NCBI RefSeq assembly: GCF_018687715.1
Contig: NC_056764.1
Span: 12,731,001-12,795,000, forward strand
Length of the DNA stretch: 64,000 nucleotides
Source of the DNA: Carya illinoinensis
Taxonomy: Eukaryota > Streptophyta > Magnoliopsida > Fagales > Juglandaceae
Direction of reading: 5' to 3'
In this document: in pieces, positions 25,371 through 37,464 of the stretch
Position numbering within the stretch: the stretch's first letter is position 1
Layout of the letters: every line of letters starts with the position of its first letter
Notes under the pieces: generated by a model
What the model saw: the letters and a program-made list of their open reading frames with translations, nothing else
What the model was told of the DNA's origin: nothing
Databases searched by the model: none
Position numbers and translations under genes: made by a program

Positions 25371-28300
25371 CTATTTCTGTGGCTTCTTCCACAGCACTCC
25401 AATCTTCTTCAGCATGTTACCATTTTTCTTCTTCAGCAAATCATCCTCGGTGTCTTCCGAGTAAGGCGAGCTAATCTTCCCTGCGACTGGATTATAGTTG
25501 CTGTCCAAGGACCCTGTTCTCTCCATGAACTTGCCATTATTCCCAGCCGAAAGCATGGCTGCAGCTGCTTCCGCAGCCTTCCTCCACTGGTCAGACTGCA
25601 CCTTTAGCTTTCTCAGCTCCGCTTCCATTTCTGAATTTGCTGATTGTGCGGCCTCAAGCTGCTCAGCCACCCTCACTGCCCTCCTGTTGCTCTTATCTGC
25701 TTCCTCCATCACAATCCCAAGCTTCACAAGAGCCTCTCGCTGTGCAGTCTTCGCTGCCTCTACTTCTGCAGCCACCTCATCATTCACTTTAGCCCCGTTC
25801 ATTTCCCTTTTCTTAACTTCCAATTTCAGAATTCCATTTTCCTCCGTTATACCCTGTAATTCTGTTTCCTTATCCATCAAATTGGCCCTCAAGTCTGCAA
25901 CATGTTCATTTAATTTCTTCAGCTCCTTTTCCAGTTCATATTCTTTCTGGTATGAGTGGATCTTTCCGAGTTTTGAATTTAACCCCTCATTCTCCTCCAA
26001 AATACCCTGTAATTCAGTTTCCTTATCCATCAGATTTGCTTTCAACTCTTCAACATCTGCTTTTGTGTTTTTTAGCTCTGCCTCTAGTTCAGCCTCTCTC
26101 AGACTTGATCCAGATTTTATCTGCTCCATGAGTTCGTAAGCACTTCGTATCTGCACTGTGCTTCGAATTTGTTCTTCATGGTATTTGGTCTCAGCACTTT
26201 CTAGAGCAGATCTTAACCGTGCAAGCTCAGACTTCAAAGAATGAAGTCCTGCTTTACTGTCTATTGATTCCCCAATCTCGTGGTTTCTTTTGAGTTCCAG
26301 CTGAAGGTCATCTTCACCTGAAGGATTTTGATAAAGCTCAACACTGGCATTTTTTAGGTCTGCCTCAAGTTTTCTGACTAGTCCCTCTAGTAAGTTCACA
26401 CGTGCCCTTGACTGATCTAGCTCAGAGCCAATGGAGTGGTAAGCTTCAATGGCTTTCATGCTATCCGACCTGAGCATCTCAACAGTTTTTCTAGCAGTTT
26501 CCAGTTGCAGCAGAGTTTCAGCAACCATTGCTTGGGCATGAGCTTCTGATTCTTTGCAATCCTGTAGCTGGATTTTCATGTTCTCCATAAGACACAGAGT
26601 TTCTGCAAGGTTTCCTTTCAAGCTCTGCATCTCTGCATTTGCTAATTCTACCTGCTTGGTTTGTGTGGCCTCAGATTTAGCTACCATTTCAAGCTGGAAC
26701 TTAAGCTGCTGAATCTCATTCATGGCAGAAGCCAAGGCAGCTGAATCAACTGAATTCTGCTTCTGGATAGCCTCAAGCTCAAATTGCCTTGCTTGATCAT
26801 TTTCTTGTGAGATCTCTTGGAGGTTAAACACACCAGCTTCCCCATAATTGGACAGCTCCAGAAGCTGCTTCTCGGACTCTTCAAGCTTTAAGGACAAGGC
26901 TGATAGTTGCTTCTTGGACTCCTCAGAATCTTGCTGTGCTTGCTGCTTCCATGATTCCGACAAACTCAGCTGGTCTTTTGCCTTCTTCAGTTCCTCCCGA
27001 AGTTGAGAGACCTGGGATTCCAATTCTGATATTCTGCTTGGGCGCTTCTTCTGGAGCAAGAAAATTACAGTTTTAGAAATCCTCAAGTACTTCCGACCTC
27101 TAACTTTGTAGCAAACAGGCAGAAACTATCAATACGACATCCACGGTTCCATTTCTAAGACAGTAAAATGTGATGCTAAATCAAGAGAAAAATAGAAAAG
27201 GCACAGAAGAAACATATGTAGATGAAGACTAGATAAATAAATACCGCTATTACACAAATAATGATGGAGAGAAATACACCATGCAGTAATCACGTAAGAT
27301 AACGAAACAATGCAGTAATTCAGAAGATTTTACAAGGTTTAATAACATGCCTATATCCACGCGCAACAAGAAAATGCTACTTTAGAAAAAGGAATTACAA
27401 TCTTCTTAAGTTCAGAAACCAAGTTCCTAACTTCATTATTGTTACACTTGATATTAAAAAAAAAAAAAAAAAAACTTAATGCAAGATATCTATTTTTTGA
27501 TAAGTGATATCTATGACACAGCAACAATCCTTTTCCAGATAGAAAGCCTTTCACATCATAAGATTGCTGAAAACATTTTTTGTGTTTTTGCTCTATGTTT
27601 GAATATTGCAAACATAGAGCAATAACCATGTACAAAAGAGTTTTAGAAGTAGGGGTGTAAGAATTTCAGTCCGGACCGAAAAAACCGACTGGACTGACCG
27701 GTTTAGTCAGTCTGGACAGGACCGATAAAGGTATAATACACATACTTTTAGCACTGTTAATTTGTTACACTTAATTAAAATACTTAAGTAGTTAAGTATA
27801 TACTTTTTTAGCAACTTTGACTAAATCACTCGCTCAATTCATTTTTTTTATTTTTAATTATTTTTTTTTCAAAAACTTGAACAAGAAAAAAGAAGACAAA
27901 AATATGGCCTGGACCTAAACACCACGATAAGACTGACTGGACCAAACCAAAGAGGTCCAGTCCAGCCCAAAGGCCTTAACGGTCCGGGTCCAGTCTTTTT
28001 GTGGACCAAAGAATTGCCCCTGCCCAAACTTCTCCTCCAAGACCAACTAGATTGGACTTATTACACCCCTATGAAGAAAGCACAACCAACTTACCACAGC
28101 TCCTGGACAGAAAATCTACATAAACTGGGGAAAAGAGCCTAATATCACTAGTTGTTAGAGACATCAAGATATTTTCAGCAAGAATTTGACATTGAAATAA
28201 TTGGTTGTGAATTCTAACGTCCAACCACATACTATTGCCCCCCTGCCGCGGGGGGGGAGGGAGAGAGAGAGAGAGAGAGAGAGATTCTCGTAAAATAAAG

Positions 28301-29035
28301 TAAGCCTAAATGCTTAGGCTGTTACATAATCCTCATAATTGATTCCAAAATTATTAAAAAATTCTCTAAATTTTGTAACTACAGCAAGGTTGGCATAAAT
28401 ATTTTTTAAGAATACCTCAGACATCGGGCTTCTTGGTGACCTGCGTTCAATAACTTTTGGGCTTCTATCTTTGGATGCTTTACTAGTTTGAGTTGAGGCA
28501 GATGCACTGTCAGTCTCTAATGCAGCCGGCTTGAGTTGGCGCACAGCTCGAGGAGAAACCTTTTGAGGTACCTCTGAGGAGCTACTTCTAAAATCAAGGC
28601 AATTGCACGGGAATCAGGTATGGGTAATAATTGGTATAAAAAATCAAAAGCAAAAAAAAAAACCTACAGATTCAGCAACTGGGAACTCATCATTTAAGTC
28701 CCCATTAAAAATAATATTTAAATCATGACATAAAATGAATGAAAGTCTGGTTAGGTTCAAAGAGATTGTGCCACTTCATCAATATATTTAGACCGTACTC
28801 TAATTCAGACAGGCAAAGTATAAACTAGACAGCTGTTACATCCTTTTAATCTATGAATTAATTAAAAAAAAAAAAACAAATATTGGCACTGATTAGAAGT
28901 AAAAACTAATTTTGGCATTAAATTTCAACCGTCATGAGATTTAGTTCCTAAAATTTGTTGATGGGAGACAATATATATCATATGCTAAAACTTTATTATA
29001 TTAGATTAACAATGTTATTTTTGCTCTTTAAAGGG

Positions 29036-29086
<51 letters not shown>

Positions 29087-29908
29087 CAAAGAGCGGGGGG
29101 CTGATCAATGCACATGGCAACCCTGTTAACTGTTAAGACATTCTTAAAACTTGATGAAGTTTATAGTCCATTTTAAGAAGTCTGCCACTTGCACCTTCTA
29201 GAGGAATGCCTCAAAGCAAAATGTATCCCAGCCACCGCCATTTAGACTCCTAAAATTAAAATGATTTCCAGTGCCTCACTGAATACAAATTGCATTTAGT
29301 GACATGTTTCTTCGTACATAAACTTTAAATGTTTTAGTTAGCTATCTGAAACGATGATTTAAATTAACATCAACTGGAATGCAGTCAACTATGCCTCAAG
29401 TTTGCTTTAAACGCCAAAGGCCCCCAATCTCACAAGGGGTATAGATAATACGGAATTAGACTGAACAAAAAGCAAGCAATCCAACATGGCTAGGGAAATA
29501 ATAACAAGGCTTATTTTCCCCAGCGCTAGGTGGAGACCCCCTATGTTTCCTAGGAAAGAAAGATGATCCCAAGAAAAAGTCATGCGTATAGAAAGCACTA
29601 AAAGATCACAGATCTCGGGCAGTAGCAATAATTAAACTATACGCCATTCAAAAGCAGCAAAGTTAGGTACCGCTTCTGGGCCTCTGCAGTACTTCTTTAG
29701 TACATTTTGTTCAAACAGACAATAAATAACCCCAAATGGCAGAAAAAAGATCAAGCATAATATTTGAATTTAAACTGCATTACCCAGCCAACCTCACCTA
29801 CCAAAAAGAATAAAACCCTTTTATCCCACAAAACAACATTCCAAGAAGCCTCCAAGAGAGAGAGAGAAAACAAGTACTCGAGGCATACCTTGCTTTTGGG
29901 GTCTGCAT
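25371..29908 (-). CDS. ICR/RIP-family interactor of constitutively active ROPs
   Basis: Three coding exons on the minus strand: 29908-29889, 28587-28416 and 27050-25371, all with GT/AG junctions and matching phases (20, 172 and 1,680 nt). The product is 623 aa. It opens MQTPKAR, continues [19 protein letters not shown], has a basic [16 protein letters not shown] segment, then [20 protein letters not shown]. From about residue 70 to 550 it is almost wholly coiled coil. The ROP-binding motif QWRKAA starts at residue 552, and the end is [14 protein letters not shown]. These blocks in this order identify the longer ICR2/ICR3-type members. The family links active ROP GTPases to microtubules and membrane-trafficking partners in cell polarity. 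An internal duplication shows as two copies of [11 protein letters not shown]. The intron at 27051-28415 holds a hAT insertion. The gene looks intact. Confidence 0.95.
27473..27483. other. intron poly-A/T tract region of ICR gene
   Basis: The intron 27051-28415 is AT-rich, with an A-run around 27457-27474. It carries no extra exon that I can support. Confidence 0.4.
27650..28071. mobile_element. non-autonomous hAT element in ICR intron, 422 bp
   Basis: TAGGGGTGTAAG on the left and TTACACCCCTA on the right are near-perfect terminal inverted repeats. Subterminal zones carry GTCCGGACCG and CAGTCCAG motifs. The flanking octamers TTTAGAAG and TGAAGAAA agree at five of eight positions, so the target duplication has decayed. 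It lies wholly inside the intron between coding exons 2 and 3 of the ICR gene, leaving the splice sites intact. Confidence 0.82.
28258..28284. repeat. (GA)n microsatellite in ICR intron
   Basis: GA run preceded by a G-run. On the gene strand it is a CT tract upstream of exon 3. Confidence 0.85.
29038..29083. repeat. (GA)n microsatellite in ICR intron
   Basis: About 23 uninterrupted GA units within the intron between coding exons 1 and 2. Confidence 0.9.
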
Positions 29909-29992
29909 GATTTAACAGCCTTCCCGGGAACAAGTTGCAAATGGGGTTGATGTATGAATTTTGCTACTTCAATGCTGCCTGACCCACAAGGC
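29909..29992 (-). other. probable 5' UTR exon segment of ICR gene
   Basis: Just upstream of the ATG, a long pyrimidine tract (T-run at about 30007-30024 on the gene strand) ends in GTGCCAG at 29993. That is a convincing acceptor for a leader intron. The leader would be 29992-29909. Confidence 0.5.
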
Positions 29993-30024
29993 CTGGCACA
30001 GTTCAGAGAAAAAAAAAAAAAAAA

Positions 30025-31399
30025 ATCACATTTGAGACAAGGGAATCCAATGTGAAATGAAGAAGATAGAATTAATGTGTTCATGATAGAAGGCATGTGC
30101 TCCTTATCATCCCATGAGAAGGCATAAAGACACAAGATTTGCTTACCATAAATTTGCTTGTAAATAAATAAAAAGTAAAAATAAAAGCAAAAAGAAGACA
30201 GAAATCCCAAAGGGGGGAGGGAATCAAGCATTTTGAGAAAGTTAAGTCAAAGATCAATGAGTCGATTTCACCTTCACCTCCACCCACTCTAACCGGTGTT
30301 TACTGTATAACATACTGAAAACCCACTACTCATTTATTCTCTTCAAAGGGGCCCTACGGCTACAGAAACAGTGGGCAAATTACGGAAATCACCCTTATCT
30401 CCCCATGACAGAAAAAATTCAAAAGTTAAATTTAGTCCATAGTGGGGCATTTTACTAATTTCGAAAGGGGAAGCTGTCATCCCCTCCAGTTTCGCCGCGA
30501 TGAAATGAGAATACTGTGCAATTTGGGTTTTGAATTTTTTTGGGCAAAAACCAGTTCTCCAAAACTGCTCTTACGCTCTGATTGTGTCCCGAAAACACCG
30601 TCAATGAATAGTTTCTCGGAATCTTTTTCCTTTTAGAAAATATAAATGAATTTTAAAGGAACCAGAAATAAAAAGGAGGAAAAATATAGAATTAACTTCT
30701 CGAGAACTTATTATCCATGTTGAAAATGGATGTTCAACTTTTCAAGTAAAATGAACATATTTACACGCACACATGAATATAAGTTCTCCCGGAAAATTTA
30801 CCTGAATTTTCCTGGAAACAGAGACAAACAGATCTAAGGTTTAAGGAAGGAAATCAGATAAAATCTCCGCAATGGCAAGTAATGCTCCACAAAATATTAA
30901 CGAGAACTTAAAAGACGCCCTTTCGGATCTTCAGATAAAAGAAAAAATGAAAGATGTATAAAAAATTTAAATTAAATAATCATCCTTCTCGAGATTCGAT
31001 TTGCTTTTAAAGCCTGCAAAAGATAAAAAAGCCTGCTATCTTCAAGCTCGAAGAAAGAGTTACATTATATCAGTTTCTGCAGAATAACTTTTCTCTATAT
31101 CAAATTAGATTTTGTCCAAAAAGAACTTCAAAAGAAACATCATTGCAGTCAGAGAGAGAAAACAAAAAGTTAAAAAGATGAAACTTCACAATCCGTAAAA
31201 ATAGAAATTAGAACAAAAAAAAGAAATAGAAAAAGCCTATGAACTCTTTCGTTTGCCGAGAAAACTTGAGAAACTAGACAACAAGACGCAATGCACATGA
31301 AACCGTTGTTTTTGCTTTCGGTGGAGTCTGAGGAAATTAAAAACATGAAAAGGGTAAAAAAAGAGACGGAAAAGGAGCAGCATTTATGCATCGAGTTAC
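30025..31399. other. probable leader intron of ICR gene
   Basis: No separate gene seen. It lies between the candidate leader donor at 31399 and acceptor at 29993. Confidence 0.4.
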
Positions 31400-31590
31400 C
31401 TTGCGAATCTCGAATCTTTTGGAGAAGCTGGGGAATTTGCAAGAGATTTTCAGCTGTTCACTAAGAAGCCCAGAATCAGCAATTGGTGTGGGGGGTGGGG
31501 GGGGAGTAAGAGGTTCAGTGGCATCTGTTTCCTGGTGCTTAATCTTCTTTCTTCGTCTTTACTTAAAACTTGTTTGCAGTTTCCGAGGCG
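31400..31590 (-). other. probable first non-coding exon and promoter of ICR gene
   Basis: On the gene strand CGCAAG/GTAACTCG at 31400/31399 is a consensus splice donor. It would join by a leader intron of about 1.4 kb to the acceptor at 29993. The sequence upstream is purine-rich and mixed. The transcription start is not determined. Confidence 0.42.
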
Positions 31591-31970
31591 CTTTCTCTTT
31601 ACTGTAGTTTAATTTGGGACAGTGGGGTCGGGGAGTGAGTAGAGTGAGAGTGACACTCAGTACAAAACATGGGCGTACACATTTGTCGTTAGTCGTTACA
31701 AGAAACTATAAATTTGCTTTAAAGCTCGAGCTTTACGTCCGGATTGTTTTTTTATATTTTCTGTTTTTTTTTTTTTCCTTAGAAATGTATCTCTGTAGAT
31801 AATTCTTGGCCCGGCTAATCATGAACATGCCCCAAAAATTTATAATTAAAATAAAATAATAGACACAGAATAAGTTATATAATATTTATAATATATTAAA
31901 TTTTAATAAAAAAATTGATTTTAATTTATGCAGGTCAGTGACGTCAGTCTTAAAGATTATATTTAAATAC

Positions 31971-32140
31971 GAAAAATGTTACGTATAGTTGTAGAGTGTG
32001 TAAACGTCACGTAATCATTTTGAAAAATTTAAGACTTATAATTAAAAATTTAATTTTTTTTATGTAAATTCTATATTAATTTACTTTTTTTTTTAAAAGT
32101 GCACGGTACTTATACAATTATAATTGTAAATATCATTTCA
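31971..32140. mobile_element. AGTCG-type MITE, copy 5
   Basis: GAAAAATGTTACGTATAGTT on the left mirrors ATTATAATTGTAAATATCAT on the right, around AATTTAATTTTTTTTATGTA. Ends are decayed relative to copies 3 and 4. Confidence 0.6.
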
Positions 32141-33396
32141 TTTTATATATTAAGATGATTTTAAATGATGTGATTAGGTCTTTAAATAGTAATATTTTTT
32201 GAATTTTATTGAAATATATTTAAATATAAATAAGTTGATATATATATGTAAAATATATTAAGTAAGTTTAGATGAATTTAACATTTTTATAAAATATTTG
32301 AAAAAATAGTAATATAATCAATAATTAGTTAGAAGTAGCGGATAGTTCAACTAACCAAAATAAGTTGCTATCATAGTGTAGAAAGTTAGATTGAGACAAA
32401 TTTTAACTCAAAATTTTTTATAATTTACTTGTAAAATATTATTCAAACCTAAAATATTTTCAATTTTAAATTTTAAAATTTTCTATTTAATTATTTTCTA
32501 ATCATTATAAAATTTTTAAATTTTCAAACAAAATACAAAAAAATAATAATTTTTTTCAAACTTCAAAATAAAAATTATAATTTTTATTTTGTGATTTGAA
32601 AAAATTGAATTATTTTTTTTGTATTTTATTTGAAAAGGTTGTAATGATTAAACAATAATTAAACAAAAAATTTTGAAAATTTGAAATTGAAAAGTGTTTT
32701 TATTTATGTGGTGATTTGATGTTGAAATGTATGTTGAGATAAGATAGATTGAGAAAATCTCAACATCAAAATAGTGCCTAAAACATCTTAATTCAAAACA
32801 TTTCAATATTATTAATAAATTATTTTACTATTATTCACACAATTCTCATATCATATTATTATCCAAATATACCCTTAATGTAACATAACAAAATATATAA
32901 ATTTTAAGTGAGAACATATAATGAGATATGTTGGTTTATGGAGCTTGATTTATTTTTGTGGTGGCTTAATTTGATGATCCAATTCAACAATGATTCATTA
33001 TGAGTTTTTGATAGATTTTTAATGAGGCTTGGACCGATAGTTCACTTGACAAATCACTTAAGGGAATAATGAGATAATTGAAAAATTAAGATTTTTGTCG
33101 TGTAACTTTATATATATATATATATATATATATTATAAACAACATGTCCATTTTCAACATTATAATTTCGTCCCATTGTATACTTTGACGTTTCTTAAGA
33201 TAATAAAACTCTTTGGCATTAGCAAATTACATAAATCTTTTATGTTGTATGATTAATTTCTTGTTTTACTTCACCTTCACGACAAGATCATGTTCGCTTC
33301 ACGTTGTTGTCTAAATTTAAAGGTTTTAAAGGTCATTTTAAGTAGATCTCAAATTTAAATATTGTTACATGTACAGATATTTTGGGCCTAACGTGA
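32141..33396. other. AT-rich intergenic
   Basis: Holds the foldback at 32470-32690 and an AT microsatellite at about 33111-33133. No gene supported. Confidence 0.5.
32470..32690. repeat. long AT-rich inverted repeat (foldback)
   Basis: Two arms of about 100 bp face each other around 32575: TTTAATTATTTTCTAATCAT with CAAACAAAATACAAAAAAAT on one side, and TGTATTTTATTTGAAAAGGT with AATGATTAAACAATAATTAA on the other. It may be a MITE related to the GATGAGA family, since the outer part at 32740 reads GTTGAGATAAGATAGATTGA. Confidence 0.55.
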
Positions 33397-33597
33397 ATCA
33401 TTTGAATAATAAGATGAGATATGATAGTTTTAGATAAAAGTTAAAAATTAAATTAAAAATTATTAAAATATTATTTTTTAATATTACTACTATTTTAATA
33501 TTTTAAAAAAATTAAATTATTTATTATATTTTATATAAAAATTAAAAAAATTTAATAATAAAATAAGGAGAGAGAAAACATTTTCACTCCAAACAGA
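33397..33597. mobile_element. GATGAGA-type MITE, copy
   Basis: AATAATAAGATGAGATATGA, then AAAGTTAAAAATTAAATTAA, TTATTATATTTTATATAAAA and TTTCACTCCAAACAGAC, in family order. Confidence 0.65.
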
Positions 33598-34429
33598 CTT
33601 CAATCTTTCCAACTTACACATAAATGAAAAAGTGGAAAGCTCGACAAAACTAATCATAAAAAGGCGTCGCTTTTTTATCAGCCAGTACTAGCAAACCTAA
33701 TTTATTGAAAAATGTTTCAAAAAAAATAAATTATTTTATTTTTATATTGACACTTAGATGATATATAGAATATATTATTTATATAATTTAAATAATAAAA
33801 TTTATAAATTAAATTATATCATATAAGTAATTTATTAAATATATTTTATTAATTTATTAAATATATTTTTATCAACTAACTTAAAAATATTATCCACTTG
33901 GATTATTCCTTACATAAATGATATTGATGTTTTTATGTAATGATTGTTGGGTTGACAGCAGGCTTTTATTTATTGATTTATTGTCATGTTCGAATATAAT
34001 TATTAAAAAAAATAATTTGTAGATTGTGTAAGTTTCCAGACTATTTTTTTATTTAAAAAAAAAGTAAATATAATTTTTATATAAATTAATTAATTTTTTA
34101 ATCACAGATTTTATTTATTTTTAAATGAAATTAACATTTTTAATAGTTAGATTTTTTTTTCAAATAAAATATCTAAAATTTAAATATATTATTACTGTAT
34201 ATAAGATTATATTGATACTCTATATAAGATTACTCAATTATTATTACCTAAAATATAACAATTTAAAATGACAACTTAAGGATAAGACCTAAGGGATGCA
34301 TCCATCACACCTATTTACGAATGAAATAACCTTTTCTCGTCACACCGATTTGTATTAACATCTTTCATTTGTCTGATAACAGGTGGCATGTCACCAAAAT
34401 ATCATTGTCTAAGATCATTAGACATTTTG
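33598..34429. other. AT-rich intergenic
   Basis: Nothing supported except a decayed AGTCG-type MITE core at about 34010-34135. Confidence 0.4.
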
Positions 34430-34628
34430 ATTTTATTTTATTGAGTTAAAAAGATGAAAATTGAAAATTAAATAAAATATTATTAGAATTTTATTTTTTA
34501 ATATTATTATTATTTTAAATTTTGAAAAAATTAAATTATTTATTATATTTTATATGAGAATTTGATAAAGTTGAAATGATTAATAAGATAAGATAAGATG
34601 AGTTAAAAGACTTTTTATATCTAAACCT
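34430..34628. mobile_element. GATGAGA-type MITE, copy
   Basis: AAAAAGATGAAAATTGAAAA, AAATAAAATATTATTAGAAT, TTATTATATTTTATATGAGA, and an end of AAGATGAGTTAAAAGACTTT then TATCTAAACC. Confidence 0.68.
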
Positions 34629-34665
34629 CCCATGCAAAACAAAATGTGTTAAAATCACTAGACCG

Positions 34666-34866
34666 GGTTTGGATACAAAAAGTATTTCATCCTATCTAAT
34701 GTCATCTAATTATTACAAATTTTTTAAATTTCTATACAAAATATAATAAACAATTCAATTTCTTTAAATTTTAAAAAAATAATAATATGAAAAAAAAAAT
34801 ATTTTAAAATATATTTTATTTAACTTTTAACTTTTATTTTTTTTATCTCAACTTACTATCTAAGTA
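34666..34866. mobile_element. GATGAGA-type MITE, copy in opposite orientation
   Basis: Starts GTTTGGATACAAAAAGTATT and ends ATCTCAACTTACTATCTAAG, so the ends GTTTGGATA and TATCTAAG mirror each other. It lies only about 40 bp from the previous copy, in the opposite orientation. Confidence 0.68.
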
Positions 34867-35401
34867 TATAGTGTTTTAGATCCTATAAACTCCGTGCATT
34901 TTTTTTTAAAAAAAATAGATTAATCTGAAATTTACAAAAAAGAAAAATCTATTTTTTAATATATATTGGATCTCATTATATTAAAAAAGAATAAATAAAA
35001 CTTACACATCCTGACTAAATAACTTTACACATCCGAAATGATTTATGTGGTATGCTATCATTAAATACAGAGTGATCTGTTTTGTTTATCGGTTTGGAAC
35101 TATGTACAGACTGGACATTGCCAGAGGAATTTATTTATTAATTTATTTATGGCTGGTGTGAAACCACTTAATTAACGCTCGCTCATGTTGGCAAGTGGAG
35201 AAATGAAACCATCTGTCTGCTGATATGAAACATTAACGTCGAACTAAAATCATTTGTCAAGGTCAGTGTGTATCATCGTCTAATTCTTTATTTGTTTTTG
35301 GTTGAATTGGAGTAGACATGCTTGATAGTAATTAGTCTCCCAATTAATGGGCCCGAAGATCGTTTCAAGTCATATTAAATTAAAGAACTCGTGATTGTTT
35401 T
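34867..35401. other. intergenic, no supported gene
   Basis: AT-rich. 35080-35400 is more mixed in composition but has no open frame of note. Confidence 0.45.
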
Positions 35402-35409
35402 GTTCTGAT

Positions 35410-36049
35410 TATGGCCATAGGATCTTTGACTTGTCGAATTCGATTTGATTTAAAAAATTCAAAATTGAGTTCGAATTTGAGATTTTTATTTAACTTTTAT
35501 TCGATTCGTTAAATTCGTAAGTTAAATTCTTAACTTGTCTCAAGTTGTTTTTTTTTTAATAAAATTTAATAATTAATAAATAAAAAAGTACTGTTATATC
35601 CACAAATGAATAACATAAAAACAATCCTACAAACTTATTTATTTTAATCTGATCCGTTAGATTTGCTTTACAATTAAAATAATTTCACAACTTAACAAAC
35701 CACATTAAGTCACATAAATTTGTGAGATTACTTTTATGTAATCTTAACTAGATTGAGTATGTCCCGATAAATATAATATGAATGAGTTTTAATCAAGTCA
35801 AGCTAACGAGTCAACTCGGACATAAACAAACGGACCTTAACGAGTTTTAGTCGAGCCGAGTATATGTCATTTACTAATCGAACATGTATCTGTTTTTACG
35901 GTCGAACTTTTTTTTCACAAGTCGAGTTCGATTCTAATCGAGCATGTATCTGCTTTCATAGTCGAATTTTTTTTTCATGAGTCGAGTTCGATTTGAATTA
36001 AACCAGACAAATACCGAGTAGGTTATCGAATAGACTAATTCTAGCCCTA
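35410..36049. mobile_element. non-autonomous hAT-like element, 640 bp
   Basis: The right end CTAGCCCTA and the decayed left end TATGGCCATAG are flanked by GTTCTGAT (35402-35409) and GTTCTGAC (36050-36057), a 7/8 octamer duplication. The interior is full of TCGA motifs (GTCGAATTCGATT, GAGTCGAGTTCGATT), again a subterminal repeat pattern. No coding region. Confidence 0.72.
35876..35995. repeat. 60 bp x 2 tandem repeat inside the hAT element
   Basis: AATCGARCATGTATCTG at 35876 and again at 35936, each followed by a TCGAA, T-run and GTCGAGTTCGATT. Confidence 0.85.
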
Positions 36050-36057
36050 GTTCTGAC

Positions 36058-37459
36058 TTTAGTCTTGCATGGGAACCCCTTTTCAAGTGATCAATAAAAA
36101 GTTCAAAATTTTATTAACAAAAAAGTTGAAGAATAAATTCTAAGAGACATGCCTCCATATATATGGACTACATAATTAAGTAGAAAGTTCCAAAAATAAA
36201 ATGATTATGCTCGTAGTGAATAGACCAATTTTTATTTATTTAAAAAAATGGACCGAGTCAATTAATTGGGAAATTTAAAAAGTATCTTAAGTTAGCATAA
36301 AAAAGTGTGGATATTTTGACTGCTTTTAAAATGATTATGGGTCTAATAACAAGTGTTATATTTACATAAAACCTTATAAGTAGCATAGCTCATGCATGGT
36401 GTGTGATGTGTTAATAACGGACATGCGAATAAATGAACTCACTATAAGAAAAAGAAATATTTTTGACGAGTTATATACGATGAGAATAAATTTATTTTGA
36501 TAAAAAATAACTTGAATAGTTCCATGTTCTTGGTCAGATGTTGTGTCATCAAACTACATAAAAAAGCAGAAAACTATTTTTGCTAGCTTCTTCTTCTTTT
36601 TCTTTTTTTCTTCTTCTTCTTCTTTATTTTTTTTAAGTCAACTTTTGACCACTTAAAAAATATTATATGCAGTAGTCCAGTTCCTCCTTAACGTAATCAT
36701 GTCAAATGTAGTCTCATACAAGTATAACGATGCTGCTCCTGAAATCACGCCAGATGCGGCTGCCATGGATATAAAGAAACTTGATCCTATGGATTCTGTC
36801 ACAAAAAATTAAAGAAGTGGGGGCGCTAGACGTTTGTTGGGTGTTCCATGCATGCAAAAAAAAAAAAAGTAGAATGTTAGAGTGTTGAGAGGTTGTGTAG
36901 ATTTTTTCAAAATCTAAACCCATGTCCTTGACAAATCTAAGATCATGATTATTAAAAAGAAAAGAAAAGACAGTTTGTTATAGTAGGAGACTGCAACTAG
37001 CAAAGGGACAATGCAATCAAATCTTTTGGTTCAATCCTTAGATATTCCCTCTTCAACTTCTTTTAAATTGAGATTGATTAGTCCTTATACCGGATAACCA
37101 AGAGATACGCAGACTTGTGACATTTGTGAATAGGAAAAGAGTGTGGTGTGTAATATGTTTTAAAGTTACGAGGCTAAAGAAGTTGTCAGTACTTATTTTT
37201 AAAAGGATGAGTGAGCTACACACAATGGTCTAATAATTGGGATTAGGGTATTTTCTTAAAGATCAGCAATTGAGAATTATCATGGGGGAGGTGCGTGCGG
37301 TCAAGATGCAATAAATTGTACTCCAAGTGTCAAAATGTCTTCATTCAAATTATTTCACTAAGATTTTTCATCTCTTGCAAATAAATAAGATTATTTTTTG
37401 TTTTAAAGAGGAGGAAAATTTGTCATAGAAAGAATATCCAAACATTTATAACTTGGTTG
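36058..37459. other. intergenic, no supported gene
   Basis: Includes CACTATAAGAAAAAGAAAT at about 36442, a possible lone CACTA-type end, and a CT/TTC-rich tract at 36585-36625. No gene. Confidence 0.45.
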
Positions 37460-37464
37460 ACGTG

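Noticed and set aside
25498..26139. 213-codon plus-strand frame opposite the ICR gene
   Set aside because: Ser/Phe-rich mirror of a Lys/Glu-rich coiled coil; a known artefact of antisense reading.
463..29083. CRISPR-like or regularly spaced arrays
   Set aside because: All short periodic runs are simple GA, CT or AT microsatellites of a plant genome; no spacer structure.
36442..36560. Possible CACTA element beginning CACTATAAGAAAAAG
   Set aside because: Only one end found; no matching complement or target duplication nearby.
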